Shown in pieces: positions 53,553 to 63,443 of a stretch of 64,000 nucleotides of DNA (position 1 is its first letter; each line of letters opens with the position of its first letter). Position numbers and translations under genes: made by a program. Location: NCBI RefSeq assembly GCF_902499335.1, contig NZ_CABVQK010000016.1:161105-225104 (forward strand), in the 5' to 3' direction. Source of the stretch: Burkholderia lata (GTDB lineage Bacteria; Pseudomonadota; Gammaproteobacteria; Burkholderiales; Burkholderiaceae). The notes under the pieces are model-generated. The model did not search any database and was not told the origin of the DNA. It was given only the letters and a program-made list of their open reading frames with translations.

Positions 53553-54803
53553 ATGCAAGCCACCCTCTTTTCCAACGCTGAACTGGCCGACCTGCGCGCG
53601 CACGGCATCGTGCTGTTTGCCGGCCGCGTGATCTTCGACGCTCAGCCGCCGATGCCGGCCGACCAGATCGCGGCCGTGCAGGCCCGCTGCCACGGCGACC
53701 TCCCGCCCGCGCTGCTGGACCTGTGGCGCACGACGGCCGGCGGCAGCCTCGACTACGACCTGACGCTGGAGATGAACGGGCATATCGAAGGGATCAGCTG
53801 GGGTGAGCTGTTCTACAACGGCAGCAACGGCTACCGCGACCTGGAAGGCTGGATCGACCACGAACTCGAACTGGCCGAAGAAGCCGTCGAGGAGAATTCA
53901 CGCCCCTGGAGCGGCAAGCTCGACGTATTGCCGTTCGGCGGATTCGAGTACTGCGATCGCATCTACATCGTGACGGAGCCCGACGCAAAGGATTGCGGCC
54001 ACGTGCTCGCCTGGAAACAGGGGCTGCCGCCCGCGTGGCGCGGCGCGATGCATGACGATGGCCTCGCGACGGTCGCCCCCGACCTGTACGCGGCATTCGG
54101 CGCACTGCAGCTCAATGCGGATCCGCTGGAACCCGGCGACAGTGGAACCGGCATGACGTTTCTTGAGTATGTCGACGAACGCCGGACGGAGCATGGCCTG
54201 CCGGCGCCGCTGGCAGACAAGCTGATCGCGTTCTATCGCCGCGCCATGATCGACTGGCGCACACCGCTCGCCGACGGCACGCTCGCCGCGCAGCCGGTGC
54301 TCGCGCGCCAGGCGTTGCGACATGCGATCGACCACGACGATGCAGCGCTCACCGTGCAACTGGCACCGCTCGTCGCGAATCTCGGCACCGCGCTCGCAGG
54401 CAGCGCGATTCCGACCGACTATGCGCTGCGGCGCAAGAAATTTGCCGCCGCCGCCGCGTTGCTCGAATCCGGTGCGCCGGTCGCGCCCGATTCGCTGGCA
54501 TCCGCGTCCGGCAACGTGCCGGCCGCACTGATGCGCGCACTGCTCGACGCCGGCGTACGACCCGATGCCGACGCGATGGCGCGCTGTGTCGCCGGCGGCG
54601 GCGCCGACAGCGCGCGCCTGATCGGTGCGGCACTGGCGGCACAAGGCGTTGATGCGGCGGCCGCCTACCGCACGGCGAGTGCAACGCTGCTGCGCACGTT
54701 CACCGCCGACATCGCTGAAGTCCGCACCGGCAAGCTCAGCCACTATCTCGGCCTCGACGGACTCGAAGCCCACGCTGAACGCCTGCGGACATTCGTGCCG
54801 TAA
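53553..54803 (+). CDS. SUKH (SMI1/KNR4) domain protein
   Basis: Cytosolic protein of 416 residues. The first ~180 residues have the SUKH pattern 'LPPALLDLWRTTAGGSLDYDL' with an aromatic/acidic core and 'FGGFEYCDRIYIVTE'. The rest is an Ala-rich helical region (about 270-400), with helical repeats somewhat like ankyrin ('SAR-LIGAALAAQGVDA'). SUKH proteins are often immunity proteins against polymorphic toxins; here no toxin gene is adjacent, so that role is only possible. No clear ribosome site precedes the ATG. Confidence 0.75.
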   Translation: MQATLFSNAELADLRAHGIVLFAGRVIFDAQPPMPADQIAAVQARCHGDLPPALLDLWRTTAGGSLDYDLTLEMNGHIEGISWGELFYNGSNGYRDLEGWIDHELELAEEAVEENSRPWSGKLDVLPFGGFEYCDRIYIVTEPDAKDCGHVLAWKQGLPPAWRGAMHDDGLATVAPDLYAAFGALQLNADPLEPGDSGTGMTFLEYVDERRTEHGLPAPLADKLIAFYRRAMIDWRTPLADGTLAAQPVLARQALRHAIDHDDAALTVQLAPLVANLGTALAGSAIPTDYALRRKKFAAAAALLESGAPVAPDSLASASGNVPAALMRALLDAGVRPDADAMARCVAGGGADSARLIGAALAAQGVDAAAAYRTASATLLRTFTADIAEVRTGKLSHYLGLDGLEAHAERLRTFVP

Positions 54804-54815
54804 CGTGACGCGTAC

Positions 54816-56225
54816 TCACCGGGAAGCCCCGTCAACACTCGCGGCAACACCCTGCATCGGCCGCGAGAACAGCTTGCAACCCGCGTAGTAGACGAGCGAC
54901 GTCAGCGAGAGACCGACGATCCACGACACGTCCGCGCCGCCGAGCCGGCTCGCCAGTTCACCCGTATAGAGATCGGTGGCCATGAACGGCGCCTGCGCAA
55001 CGATGCCGATGAAGTACGAGCCAACCGCGATCGAATTGAAGCGTCCGTAGATGCCGCCGTCCTGCCGGAAGAACGAATCGACGTCGTACTCGCCGTGACA
55101 GACGAGGTAGTAATCGACGAGGTTGATCGCGGTCCACGGCACGAGCACGTACAGCAGCAGCAGGATGAAGTTCGTGTAGCCGGCGAGGAAATTGTCGTGC
55201 CCGAACAGCGCGATCGCGAGCGCGATGCCGCACAGGACGATCGCGGTGATCGCCCGCGCACGCGCCTTGCCCGACCACGACGGAAAGAGCGTCTGCAGCA
55301 CGGTGATGGCCGACAGCGCGCCGCAATACAGCTCCATCGCATTGCTGGCCGCGATGCCGAACGACAGCACGACGATTACCAGCACGCTGATCCCTTGCGT
55401 GAGGCCGGTGAGGCCGCTCACGACATTGCCGTCGGGCGTCGCGAGGCCCACCAGGCAGCCGAGCAGCATCGGGAAGAACGAGCCGAGCACGCAGCCCCAG
55501 TAACTCGACCAGAACGCCGTGCGCGGCCCGGTATCGGGCGGCAGGTAGCGCGAATAGTCCGACACGTAGGGCGCATAGGCGATCTGCCACAGCGCGGCGA
55601 CCGACATCGCACCCAGGAAGCCGGACAGGTTCAGCGAATGCTTCGAGAACGTGTCGGCGGGCAATCCATGTACGAAGATGATCCACACGAATGCCAGCAC
55701 GAGTACGCTGCCCGAGCACCAGCTCAACAGCCGCGCATACGCGTGGATCAGCTTGTAGCCATAGATCGATCCGAGCAGGCTGATCAGGCCGATCACCACG
55801 ACGCCCGCCTCGAGCGGCATGTCGGCGCTCAGGCTGTGCAGTGCCTGGCCGCCGAACACGCAGTTCGACGCAAAAAAGCCGACATACATCACGACGACCA
55901 GTGCGACCACGAGGAGCGCGCCGAACGACCCGAACTGCCCGCGGGTCTGGATCATCTGCGGCACGCCGAGTTGCGGCCCCTGCGCGGAATGCAGCGCCAT
56001 GAACACCGCGCCGATCAGGCTGCCGACGAGCGTCGCGAGCGCCGCCCACCAGAACGGCTGCTTGAACACCGTGGTCGCGAGCGAACCGGTGACGATCGTC
56101 AGCATCATGATGTTCGACCCGAACCAGATCGTGAACAGATCCTTCGCGCTGCCGTGCCGCTCGGTCAGCGGAATCGGCTGGATGGTGCTTTCCTCGAGAT
56201 GAGCAATGGACTCGCCCTGACTCAT
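54816..56225 (-). CDS. NCS1-type permease (cytosine/purine family)
   Basis: Inner-membrane permease of 469 residues with twelve spans, opening with 'FTIWFGSNIMMLTIVTGSL' as in CodB/purine permeases. It differs from the NCS1 protein at 41689. It precedes no nucleobase genes but leads into an aminotransferase and aldehyde dehydrogenase, suggesting import of an amine, polyamine or related nitrogen compound (inferred). Its stop converges with the SUKH gene, 12 bases apart. An AT-rich region with a dyad lies upstream. Confidence 0.85.
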   Translation of the reverse strand: MSQGESIAHLEESTIQPIPLTERHGSAKDLFTIWFGSNIMMLTIVTGSLATTVFKQPFWWAALATLVGSLIGAVFMALHSAQGPQLGVPQMIQTRGQFGSFGALLVVALVVVMYVGFFASNCVFGGQALHSLSADMPLEAGVVVIGLISLLGSIYGYKLIHAYARLLSWCSGSVLVLAFVWIIFVHGLPADTFSKHSLNLSGFLGAMSVAALWQIAYAPYVSDYSRYLPPDTGPRTAFWSSYWGCVLGSFFPMLLGCLVGLATPDGNVVSGLTGLTQGISVLVIVVLSFGIAASNAMELYCGALSAITVLQTLFPSWSGKARARAITAIVLCGIALAIALFGHDNFLAGYTNFILLLLYVLVPWTAINLVDYYLVCHGEYDVDSFFRQDGGIYGRFNSIAVGSYFIGIVAQAPFMATDLYTGELASRLGGADVSWIVGLSLTSLVYYAGCKLFSRPMQGVAASVDGASR

Positions 56226-56525
56226 TTCGTCTCCTTGTTTCTATTGTGATGTGCGTGGATTCTGGGGCTGACGGGTGATCGGGAATGCGTGGCCGACTCA
56301 AAGCGCGTGCGCTTCAATATGCGATTCACACTATTTGCATTCCTTATCAATAAGCGGCCTAAAGCACATTGCTTTATCGCGACCACCGCCCACGACGCCC
56401 AATCTTCAACCTGTCAGATGGCCGCTCCGGTGGCCGCACGCAGCCAGCCCGTCTCCGAAGCGGATCCTGTGGCTCGGTGCGCTCCCGCCCAGCTCTCACC
56501 GGACGAAAGCGCGTCGCTCAACCTG
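56226..56525. other. AT-richer spacer upstream of NCS1 permease
   Basis: Three hundred bases between the aminotransferase stop and the permease start, AT-rich near 56300-56380. It should hold the permease promoter (minus strand); a TTGATA element is seen at 56345-56350 on that strand. No gene. Confidence 0.45.
56361..56375. promoter_or_regulatory. Perfect dyad upstream of the NCS1 permease
   Basis: AAAGCA-CAT-TGCTTT, a perfect 6-3-6 dyad about 136 bases before the permease start, in AT-rich DNA. It could be an operator. Confidence 0.4.
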
Positions 56526-57917
56526 TCAGCAGTCGATCCCGAGCACTTCGCGCGCGGTGGCATCCACCGCCTTGCGCATCGTGCCGACCAGTTCGTCGAT
56601 TTGCGCGTGATCGATCACCAGTGGCGGCGCAACGATCAGGCGGCCGTTCGTCGAACGCACGATCGCGCCGAGTTCGAACCCGACCGTCCGGCTGTGCCAG
56701 GTCAGGTCGGCCTCGTTCGCGAAGCGCTCGCGCGTCGCCTTGTTCTTCGCAAACTGGATCGCACCGACCGCGCCCACGCCCTGAATCTCGCCGACGAGCG
56801 GATGGCCGTCGAACGCATCGCGCAGCGCCTTCTGCAGGTACGGGCCGGTATCCGTCTTCGTGCGCTCGACGAGGCCTTCGCGCTCGAGCACGTCGAGATT
56901 GGCCAGCGCGACGGCGGCCGCGACCGGGTGCCCCGAATAGGTCAACCCGTGCGCATAGACGCCGCCCTTGTCGACCAGCGCATCGCCGACGCGCCGACTC
57001 ATGATCAGCCCGCCCATCGGCACATAGCCCGAGGTCAGCCCCTTGGCCATGCAGATCAGGTCCGGTTCGAAGCCGAAGTGACGGTGCGCGAACCACTCGC
57101 CGGTGCGGCCGAAACCGCCGATCACTTCGTCCGCGCAGAGCAGCACGTCGTACTGACGGCAAATGCGCTCGATCTCCTGCCAGTAGCCGTCCGGCGGAAA
57201 GATCATCCCGCCTGCCCCCTGGAAAGGCTCCGCGACGAACGCGGCAACGCGGTCCGCGCCGATTTCGAGGATCTTGCGCTCGAGCGACAGTGCCGCCTGC
57301 TTGCCGAATGCCTCGGGGCTCAGGTCGCCGCCGTTCGCGTACCAGTACGGTTCGTCCACGTGCGTGATGTTCGGAATCGGCAGGTCGCCCATTTCATGCA
57401 TGAACGCCATGCCGCCCAGCGACGCGCTGCCCACCGTCGACCCGTGATAGCCGTTCACGCGGCCGATCAGCACCTTCTTCTCCGGCTTGCCCATCACGTC
57501 CCAGAACCGCCGCACGGTGCGAATCAGCACTTCGTTCGATTCGGATCCCGAATTGGTATACACGACGTGACTGAAGCGGTTGCCGAGCAGCGCGAACAGG
57601 CGCTCCGACAGTTCGATCACCGACGGGTGCGTCGTATGAAAGAACATGTTGTAGTAGGACAATTCCTTCATCTGCCGCGCGGCGGCGTCGACCAGCTCCG
57701 GCCGCCCATAGCCGACGTTGGTGCACCACAGCCCGGACATGCCGTCCAGGTAGCGGTTGCCGTCGTTATCCCATAAATGGACACCTTCGCCGCGCACCAT
57801 CACGCGCGCGCCTTCCTCGTTCAGCGCCTTCTGGTCGACGAACGCATGCAGGTGATGCGCGGCGTCGCTGCGTTGATAGTCCTGCGTCGTACGATGCGGA
57901 AAGTTGGGCGCATTCAT
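56526..57917 (-). CDS. Class III aminotransferase (putrescine/omega-amino acid type)
   Basis: PLP-dependent aminotransferase of 463 residues, most like SpuC-type putrescine:pyruvate aminotransferases and beta-alanine:pyruvate aminotransferases. The PLP lysine is K292 in 'LICMAKGLTSGY' and the pyridine-binding D263 is in 'LLCADEVIGGFGR'. 'DAAHHLHAFVD' near residue 20 and 'MSGLWCTNVGYGR' near 60 are SpuC-like. With the adjacent aldehyde dehydrogenase it would turn an omega-amine into an omega-amino acid. A role in finishing beta-alanine from pyrimidines is possible. Confidence 0.9.
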   Translation of the reverse strand: MNAPNFPHRTTQDYQRSDAAHHLHAFVDQKALNEEGARVMVRGEGVHLWDNDGNRYLDGMSGLWCTNVGYGRPELVDAAARQMKELSYYNMFFHTTHPSVIELSERLFALLGNRFSHVVYTNSGSESNEVLIRTVRRFWDVMGKPEKKVLIGRVNGYHGSTVGSASLGGMAFMHEMGDLPIPNITHVDEPYWYANGGDLSPEAFGKQAALSLERKILEIGADRVAAFVAEPFQGAGGMIFPPDGYWQEIERICRQYDVLLCADEVIGGFGRTGEWFAHRHFGFEPDLICMAKGLTSGYVPMGGLIMSRRVGDALVDKGGVYAHGLTYSGHPVAAAVALANLDVLEREGLVERTKTDTGPYLQKALRDAFDGHPLVGEIQGVGAVGAIQFAKNKATRERFANEADLTWHSRTVGFELGAIVRSTNGRLIVAPPLVIDHAQIDELVGTMRKAVDATAREVLGIDC

Positions 57918-57998
57918 AGGCGAGTCTCCGGTTCGTTGTGTGGATGAAAAGCGTTGTCGTGCTGCGCGGCGCAGCCGCCTGCGGCCCGCCGCTTCGAA

Positions 57999-59504
57999 TC
58001 AGTAGCTGATCCAGGTCGTCTTGAGGCCCGTGTACTTGTCGATCGCATGCAGCGAAAGATCGCGGCCGAAGCCCGACTGGCGGAACCCGCCGAACGGCGT
58101 CTGCGCGCTCAGCGCATCGACCGTATTGACGGACACCGTGCCGGCGCGCAGCCGGCCCGACACACGATGCGCGCGTGACAGGCTGCCGGTCCATACCGAC
58201 GCGGCAAGGCCATAGATCGAATCGTTCGCGAGCCGGACGGCCTCGTCCTCGGTGTCGAACGCCATCACCGACAGCACCGGCCCGAAGATCTCCTCACGTG
58301 CGATGGCATCGCCGTGCTTCACGTCGATGAAGATCGTCGGCTCGATGAAGTAGCCCTTGCCGTCGACGCGCGGCGCGCCTCCGCCTATTGCGAGCGTCGC
58401 GCTATCGCGGCCGCGCGCGATCCATTCGCGCACACGCCGATGCTGCTGCTCGTCGACGATGGCGCCCATCCCGCTCGACGGATCGAGCGGATCGCCCGGC
58501 ATGAACGCGGCGGCATGCGCAATCAGCCGATCGACGAACGCATCGTGAATCGAACGTTGAACCAGCAGCCGCGAGTTGGCGGAACACACCTCGCCCTGGT
58601 TGAAGAAAATGCCGAAGCACGCCTTGCGCGCGGCCATGTCGAGATCGTCCGCATCGTCGAAGACGAGGTTCGGACTCTTGCCGCCGCACTCGAGCCACAC
58701 CTGCTTCATGTTCGACTGCGCGGCGTACTCGAGGAATTTCTTGCCGACGGCCGTCGAGCCTGTGAATGCAAGCACGTCCACGTCGGGATGCAACCCGAGC
58801 GCGCGCCCTGCTGTCTCGCCGTAGCCCGGCACGACGTTCAGCACGCCCGGCGGCAGGCCGGCCTCGAGCGCCAGTTCCGCAAGACGCAATGCGGACAGCG
58901 GCGATTGCTCCGCCGGCTTCAGCACGACGCTGTTGCCTGCCGCCAGCGCCGGCGCCACCTTCCACGCAACCATGTCGAGCGGGAAATTCCACGGCACCAC
59001 GGTGCCGACGACCCCCAACGGTTCGCGCGTGACGACCGCGAGGTTGCCGGGGTCGGTCGATGCGACTTCGCCATGCAGCTTGTCGACGGCTTCGCCGTAC
59101 CAGCTGAACAGACCGCCCGCGGCCGGCACGTCGATGCTGAACGCATCCGCCACCCGCTTGCCCATGTTGAGCGAGTCGAGCAGCGCAAGCTCCGCTCCAT
59201 GCGATGCGATGAGGTCACCAAGCCGGCAAAGCACGCGCTTGCGTTCTGCCGGCGCACAGCGCGACCAGACGCCGGATTCGAATGCGTGACGCGCGGCACG
59301 CACCGCGTCGTCGACATCCTGTGCATCGCACGACGCGACTTCCGCGATGACGGCCTCGGTGGCCGGATTGATCGCGGCGAACCTCCGGCCGCTTCGAGCC
59401 GGTACGCTGCGGCCGCCGATATGCGCGAGCGTTCTCGGGACGACTTGCGCCGCGAGACGTCTCCAGTCCGCGTGCTGATGATTGTCTGCTGAAGTTGGGT
59501 TCAT
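57999..59504 (-). CDS. Aldehyde dehydrogenase, PuuC/KauB-like
   Basis: NAD(P)-dependent aldehyde dehydrogenase of 501 residues. The general-base glutamate is in 'VWLECGGKSPNLVF' and the catalytic cysteine in 'FFNQGEVCSANSRL'. The family includes gamma-glutamyl-gamma-aminobutyraldehyde and betaine-aldehyde dehydrogenases, and the aldehyde made by the aminotransferase next door is the likely substrate. The aminotransferase is 82 bases downstream on the same strand, so the two are probably cotranscribed. Confidence 0.9.
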   Translation of the reverse strand: MNPTSADNHQHADWRRLAAQVVPRTLAHIGGRSVPARSGRRFAAINPATEAVIAEVASCDAQDVDDAVRAARHAFESGVWSRCAPAERKRVLCRLGDLIASHGAELALLDSLNMGKRVADAFSIDVPAAGGLFSWYGEAVDKLHGEVASTDPGNLAVVTREPLGVVGTVVPWNFPLDMVAWKVAPALAAGNSVVLKPAEQSPLSALRLAELALEAGLPPGVLNVVPGYGETAGRALGLHPDVDVLAFTGSTAVGKKFLEYAAQSNMKQVWLECGGKSPNLVFDDADDLDMAARKACFGIFFNQGEVCSANSRLLVQRSIHDAFVDRLIAHAAAFMPGDPLDPSSGMGAIVDEQQHRRVREWIARGRDSATLAIGGGAPRVDGKGYFIEPTIFIDVKHGDAIAREEIFGPVLSVMAFDTEDEAVRLANDSIYGLAASVWTGSLSRAHRVSGRLRAGTVSVNTVDALSAQTPFGGFRQSGFGRDLSLHAIDKYTGLKTTWISY

Positions 59505-59889
59505 TCAAGACTCCGTTTTTGACGACCAGGCGTTTGTGCGTTGTTCTCCGCCTGAACTCGACCCGACGAAAGACGCCAGCGAGCACGACCGATGCCCATG
59601 ACCGCCGTACATCGTCGCAGTCGTCCGGTTGGCAAACTGTCGGTCATCAAAAAGAGATTCGAAAGAACAGTTTTTCTTCTCATTGAAGAGGTTATTTCTA
59701 TTCATCCTTCGGTCGCGCAGTGGGTTTTCCTGCCACGTTACGGTTCCGGTGCCGTTTGTTTGCGTGCGATCGCATCGGCTCGCCGGCGCGACGCGACGTA
59801 GCGCCGGCGGCAACATCTGGCCGGCACGACATTGCGCCACGGCCCGTCCGACCACATACTGGTCGGCCGGTGCGAACAAGGATGCGTCG
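59505..59889. other. Spacer between divergent aldehyde dehydrogenase and membrane protein genes
   Basis: About 385 bases, AT-rich from 59640 to 59710 (long runs of T and A). It likely holds the aldehyde dehydrogenase promoter on the minus strand. An in-frame extension of the membrane protein gene back to 59629 crosses this AT-rich part and is not believed. No other gene. Confidence 0.45.
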
Positions 59890-60489
59890 ATGGTGAATGT
59901 CGATCAGGGCGCCGCTTCGATCTTTGGCGTGATCGGAACGGCCGTGTCTTTGCTGGCGGCGATTCCGTACGCGTTCGCGATCTACCGGCGCACCGTTCGT
60001 CCGCACCTGTTCACGTGGCTCGTGTGGTCGGTCGTCACGGCAATCGCGGCTGCCGGCCAGTTCGTCGCGGGTGCGGGGCCGTCCGCGTGGTGCACGGCAG
60101 CAATTGCCGTTACATGTTTCCTGACGCTGGTGGCGAGCATCTTTCGCGGCGAACGCGGCTGGACCCGCGTCGACTGGTTTTTCCTGGTCGCGGCCCTGTG
60201 GGCCATTCCGCTGTGGATGCTGACCGACGACCCGACGATCTCGATCTGCCTGGTCACGCTGATCGAGCTTGCCGGCCTCGGCCCGACCGTCCGCAAGACG
60301 ATCCGCGATCCGTGGAGCGAGAGCCTCGCGTATTTCGTGCTGTGCGTGTTCAAGTACGCGCTTGCGTTGCTGGCACTGAGCACGTGGAGTGTCGCGGTCG
60401 CGTTCTATCCGGCCGTCAACGTCATCGCGTCGATCGGCATCTGCGCGGTGATGCTCGTCCGGCGTCAATCGCTGTCGAACGCGCGGTAG
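59890..60489 (+). CDS. Small integral membrane protein of unknown function
   Basis: Protein of 199 residues with six or seven hydrophobic helices and short polar loops; the first helix is 'GVIGTAVSLLAAIPYAFAIY'. The pattern with a half-repeat in which 'FTWLVWSVVTAIAAAGQFVAGAG' is followed by a similar segment further on recalls small SemiSWEET/PQ-loop-like transporters, but I do not identify a family. It uses the ATG at 59890. Confidence 0.7.
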   Translation: MVNVDQGAASIFGVIGTAVSLLAAIPYAFAIYRRTVRPHLFTWLVWSVVTAIAAAGQFVAGAGPSAWCTAAIAVTCFLTLVASIFRGERGWTRVDWFFLVAALWAIPLWMLTDDPTISICLVTLIELAGLGPTVRKTIRDPWSESLAYFVLCVFKYALALLALSTWSVAVAFYPAVNVIASIGICAVMLVRRQSLSNAR

Positions 60490-60581
60490 ACGGTAGCCGT
60501 CGGTGAGGTATGTTGCTTGCTGCTGTTGCTCGCCGGCATGAGCGGAACCACCAACCTTCAGAGACGATGCGAGGCCATTAA

Positions 60582-60953
60582 ATGGATGCAATCCGTACCG
60601 CCATCGAACCCAGCGAAGCCGCGCTTCGTGGCGCGATGCTGACCAACGATGTCGCGGCGCTCGATGCGTTGCTGGACGACAACCTGGTGTTCACCGTTCC
60701 GACCGGCCAGGTCATCTCGAAGGAAGATGACCTGGCCGCGCATCGCGAGAAGCTGCTGCGTCTCGACAAGCTCGATGTGCAGGAAACGCGTGCATGCGCG
60801 ATAGGCGAAATGATCCTGACCACGACGAAGGCGACACTTGCCGGCCATTTCGACGGCACGGCATTCGACGGCGTGTTTGCCTATACTCGGCTGTGGCGTC
60901 GATCAAGTGCCGGCTGGTGCGTCGTCGCCGGGCATGCATCGCAGGTCATGTAG
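60582..60953 (+). CDS. NTF2-like (SnoaL/DUF4440) protein
   Basis: Protein of 123 residues with the cone-shaped NTF2-like fold pattern 'LRGAMLTNDVAALDALLDDNLVFTVPTG' and 'AYTRLWRRSSAGWCVVAGHAS' at the end. Such proteins act as small ligand-binding or isomerase domains, and the function here is unknown. It lies 92 bases after the membrane protein gene. Confidence 0.82.
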   Translation: MDAIRTAIEPSEAALRGAMLTNDVAALDALLDDNLVFTVPTGQVISKEDDLAAHREKLLRLDKLDVQETRACAIGEMILTTTKATLAGHFDGTAFDGVFAYTRLWRRSSAGWCVVAGHASQVM

Positions 60954-61070
60954 CCGCGTCGAGCTTGACCTTCCTTCGAGCCGGTAAACCGGTAAGCCGC
61001 GAATCCGGAGTTGGATCGGTGCGGGCCAGACGATACCTCGGCGAAAGTGTCGACCCTGACAGGAGACGAC

Positions 61071-61541
61071 ATGCACAAACCATTTACCGTACGTGCTGCC
61101 CGTACCGCAGACGCGGACGAACTCACGCGACTGGCTCGCATTTCGAAGGCACACTGGGGCTATCCGAAGGACTGGCTCGACTTGTGGCAGAGCGATCTCA
61201 CGATCGCACCGGAGACGATCGATGGGTCGATCGGTTACGTCGTGGAATCCGGCGAGACAATCATCGGGTTCTGGGTCAGGGCGTCATCGGAATCGGATCA
61301 CCCGACTCCCGGATGGCTGTTCGTCCATCCCGACCACATGGGGCGGGGAGTGGCCCGTGCACTGTGGGAAGCGGTCCGCAGGGAGAGCGCCGCGAGAGGG
61401 ATCAGAAGCTTCGTGATCGAAGCAGATCCCAATGCGGTTCCGTTCTATCTGGCGCTCGGAGCTGAAAAAATTGGCGAAAAGGAATCGAGCGTCGTCCCGG
61501 GCAGGTTTTTCCCGATCTTGCGGATCACGATGGACTCGTGA
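61071..61541 (+). CDS. GNAT-family N-acetyltransferase
   Basis: Acetyltransferase of 156 residues. The acetyl-CoA motif A is 'GWLFVHPDHMGRGVARALWEA' (Q/RxxGxG/A pattern RGVA), and 'VIEADPNAVPFYLALGAEKIG' closes the fold. AGGAG precedes the ATG at 61071; an in-frame start at 61011 adds an unlike head. The substrate is unknown. Confidence 0.87.
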   Translation: MHKPFTVRAARTADADELTRLARISKAHWGYPKDWLDLWQSDLTIAPETIDGSIGYVVESGETIIGFWVRASSESDHPTPGWLFVHPDHMGRGVARALWEAVRRESAARGIRSFVIEADPNAVPFYLALGAEKIGEKESSVVPGRFFPILRITMDS

Positions 61542-61818
61542 GGGAAATCGCAGCGACATGACTCACCGTGCCGCGCCGAGCTCGACAGAATCGAGGCCGC
61601 CAGCTCAGCCGTCGACAGCGGTCGAGGCGCCAGCCGCGACCGACATGCCATCCGGCTCGATCCAGATTCAGCACGGTAAAACGTCGAGTCGTATCGAAGG
61701 CGCACCAGCCCCCACCGTGCTGCGGTCTGTTCTCGATCGTATCTCACGATGATCGGCTTGCCTCAAAACACCAGGATCGGGATAGCGGCGGGGAATCTCG
61801 GGTAAGGTCAAAGCGGCC
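61542..61818. other. Spacer between convergent genes
   Basis: About 280 bases; a 64-codon open frame from 61558 has no ribosome site and unclear composition, so it is not called. No terminator hairpin was found. Confidence 0.35.
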
Positions 61819-63111
61819 TCATTCCCGCATCCGCGCCGATGATCCTGTTGTCTGCATCAGGCTCCAACGCACCGTCGGCAGCGTCGCCGTTGCCGCACCA
61901 CTTACCTGAATCAACCCGGACTTGGAGGTTCCGACCGGCGGCACAAGTGCGACTCCATCCAGGGTGTTGCCGGCGACGACCATCTGCGTGGGGGTGCATC
62001 CACTCGCCAGCACCGCTACTGCTACGCCGGAAATCGACGAAAACGCGTCGCCGGTGAGGCTGAACTGGCAGATATTCCCCTCCGCCTGGAAACCGGCATA
62101 TCCCGAGCCGGACACCTTGTTGTTGGTCACTGCAACCGACGAGACCGTTCCAGGCCACGCGCTCAGGCGGAGCGCGCCCAGCTGTGTCGGCGGTAGCCCA
62201 TTGTTCACATTCGAGTTCTGGATATTTGACACGGTGTTGCCGCTAACGATCACGTTCGTCGCATCGTATGTGTTCCAGCTCGCTTCCTGTGCGACCAGGA
62301 TGCCCGACGCCTTCTGCACGCCGTCGATGGTGTTGTTCGAGATTGTCACGGACTGCCCGCCGACCACGGCGATACCGCGCCCCCAGTAATTGCCCGATAC
62401 CGAGTTGTGATCAATCAGCACGTTGCCGCTAATGCGACCGTCGGCCTGATAGCTGACGACGGCGATCAGGTCGTCGCCGGTGTCCTTCACGGTATTGCCC
62501 TCCACTCGCACGTTGGTCGAGCCATAGGTCGTATGAATGCCGTCCGCCAGCGTCGACTGCACTGTATTGTTCACGATCGCGACGTTCGTGCCGCCATACA
62601 CGAAGATCCCTGCACTGGCGCCGCCGCGAATCGTCACGTCCAGCACTTGAATGTCCGTGCCCGTTACCTCGACCTTGGTCGACTCGCGCGTCGCCAGCCG
62701 CGTCGTGCCCGTACCGATCAACGTGACGCCGACGAGTGTCGAGCCCCGGCCGCTCATTACGAGTGTCTGGTCATTCGGATTGCTGGCGACCAGCGTCGCG
62801 CCATAGCCTGATATCACGACGTTCGCCTGCGCGACGTTCAATGACCGGCTGACGGCATAGGTTCCCGGCGCAAGCACCAAGCGCTGGCCCGGCAGCAACG
62901 CATTGAACGCGGCCTGCAACGCGTCGGTCTGATCGCCGCCGTTTGCCGTTGGCCGGACAGTCACAACCGTAAGTGCCTGCGCGATGCGAGCCATGCGTGC
63001 TTGCCACGTGCCTCCCGACGCGAATACTGCAGAAGACGATGAGACGAAACATGCAGTGCAAATCAGGAGGAAAACTCGACTCGAACCGAGTACGCCAAAT
63101 GACTTTTCCAT
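61819..63111 (-). CDS. Secreted right-handed beta-helix repeat protein
   Basis: Protein of 430 residues. A signal peptide (hydrophobic core 'VFLLICTACFVSSSS') is followed by a parallel beta-helix made of about ten rungs with recurring 'NNT/GNT' turns ('IVNNTVQ', 'VEGNTVK', 'ISNNTID', 'VSGNTVSN', 'VTNNKVSGSG'). The fold is shared with pectate lyases and phage tailspikes, but catalytic residues cannot be assigned. The head 'GDQTDALQAAFNALLPGQRLVLAPGTY' matches the pectate-lyase superfamily start. It was started at 63111; the 5' extension to 63210 is unsupported. Confidence 0.85.
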   Translation of the reverse strand: MEKSFGVLGSSRVFLLICTACFVSSSSAVFASGGTWQARMARIAQALTVVTVRPTANGGDQTDALQAAFNALLPGQRLVLAPGTYAVSRSLNVAQANVVISGYGATLVASNPNDQTLVMSGRGSTLVGVTLIGTGTTRLATRESTKVEVTGTDIQVLDVTIRGGASAGIFVYGGTNVAIVNNTVQSTLADGIHTTYGSTNVRVEGNTVKDTGDDLIAVVSYQADGRISGNVLIDHNSVSGNYWGRGIAVVGGQSVTISNNTIDGVQKASGILVAQEASWNTYDATNVIVSGNTVSNIQNSNVNNGLPPTQLGALRLSAWPGTVSSVAVTNNKVSGSGYAGFQAEGNICQFSLTGDAFSSISGVAVAVLASGCTPTQMVVAGNTLDGVALVPPVGTSKSGLIQVSGAATATLPTVRWSLMQTTGSSARMRE

Positions 63112-63443
63112 GGATATTCTCACTCGCGCGTTTGCCCATAATGGCCAGATGACGACTACGGAGCATTCGCGCAACAAGACTGTCCGATGAGGATATAACC
63201 CATCAGTCAATCAGGATTACGAACTTAAATGGATAACCGATATGGCGGAGCAACGTTCCGTTACCACGCTGAATACCGGATAGCCGGCTCGCGTGCCGTC
63301 GCACGTGCGTGTTCCCAATGATGACAGCTCAATCCAGACAGCGCCGGCACTGCGCGTTGGACTCGAATCAATCACTCGCTCCTGAGCGTAATCGGGACGT
63401 CAACATTCTCGCAATTCGAGCGTTCCCGGTACTCATCCCCAGT
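63112..63443. other. Intergenic stretch upstream of the beta-helix gene
   Basis: About 330 bases of lower GC content than the gene; it should hold its promoter (minus strand). No gene or repeat was identified. Confidence 0.4.
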
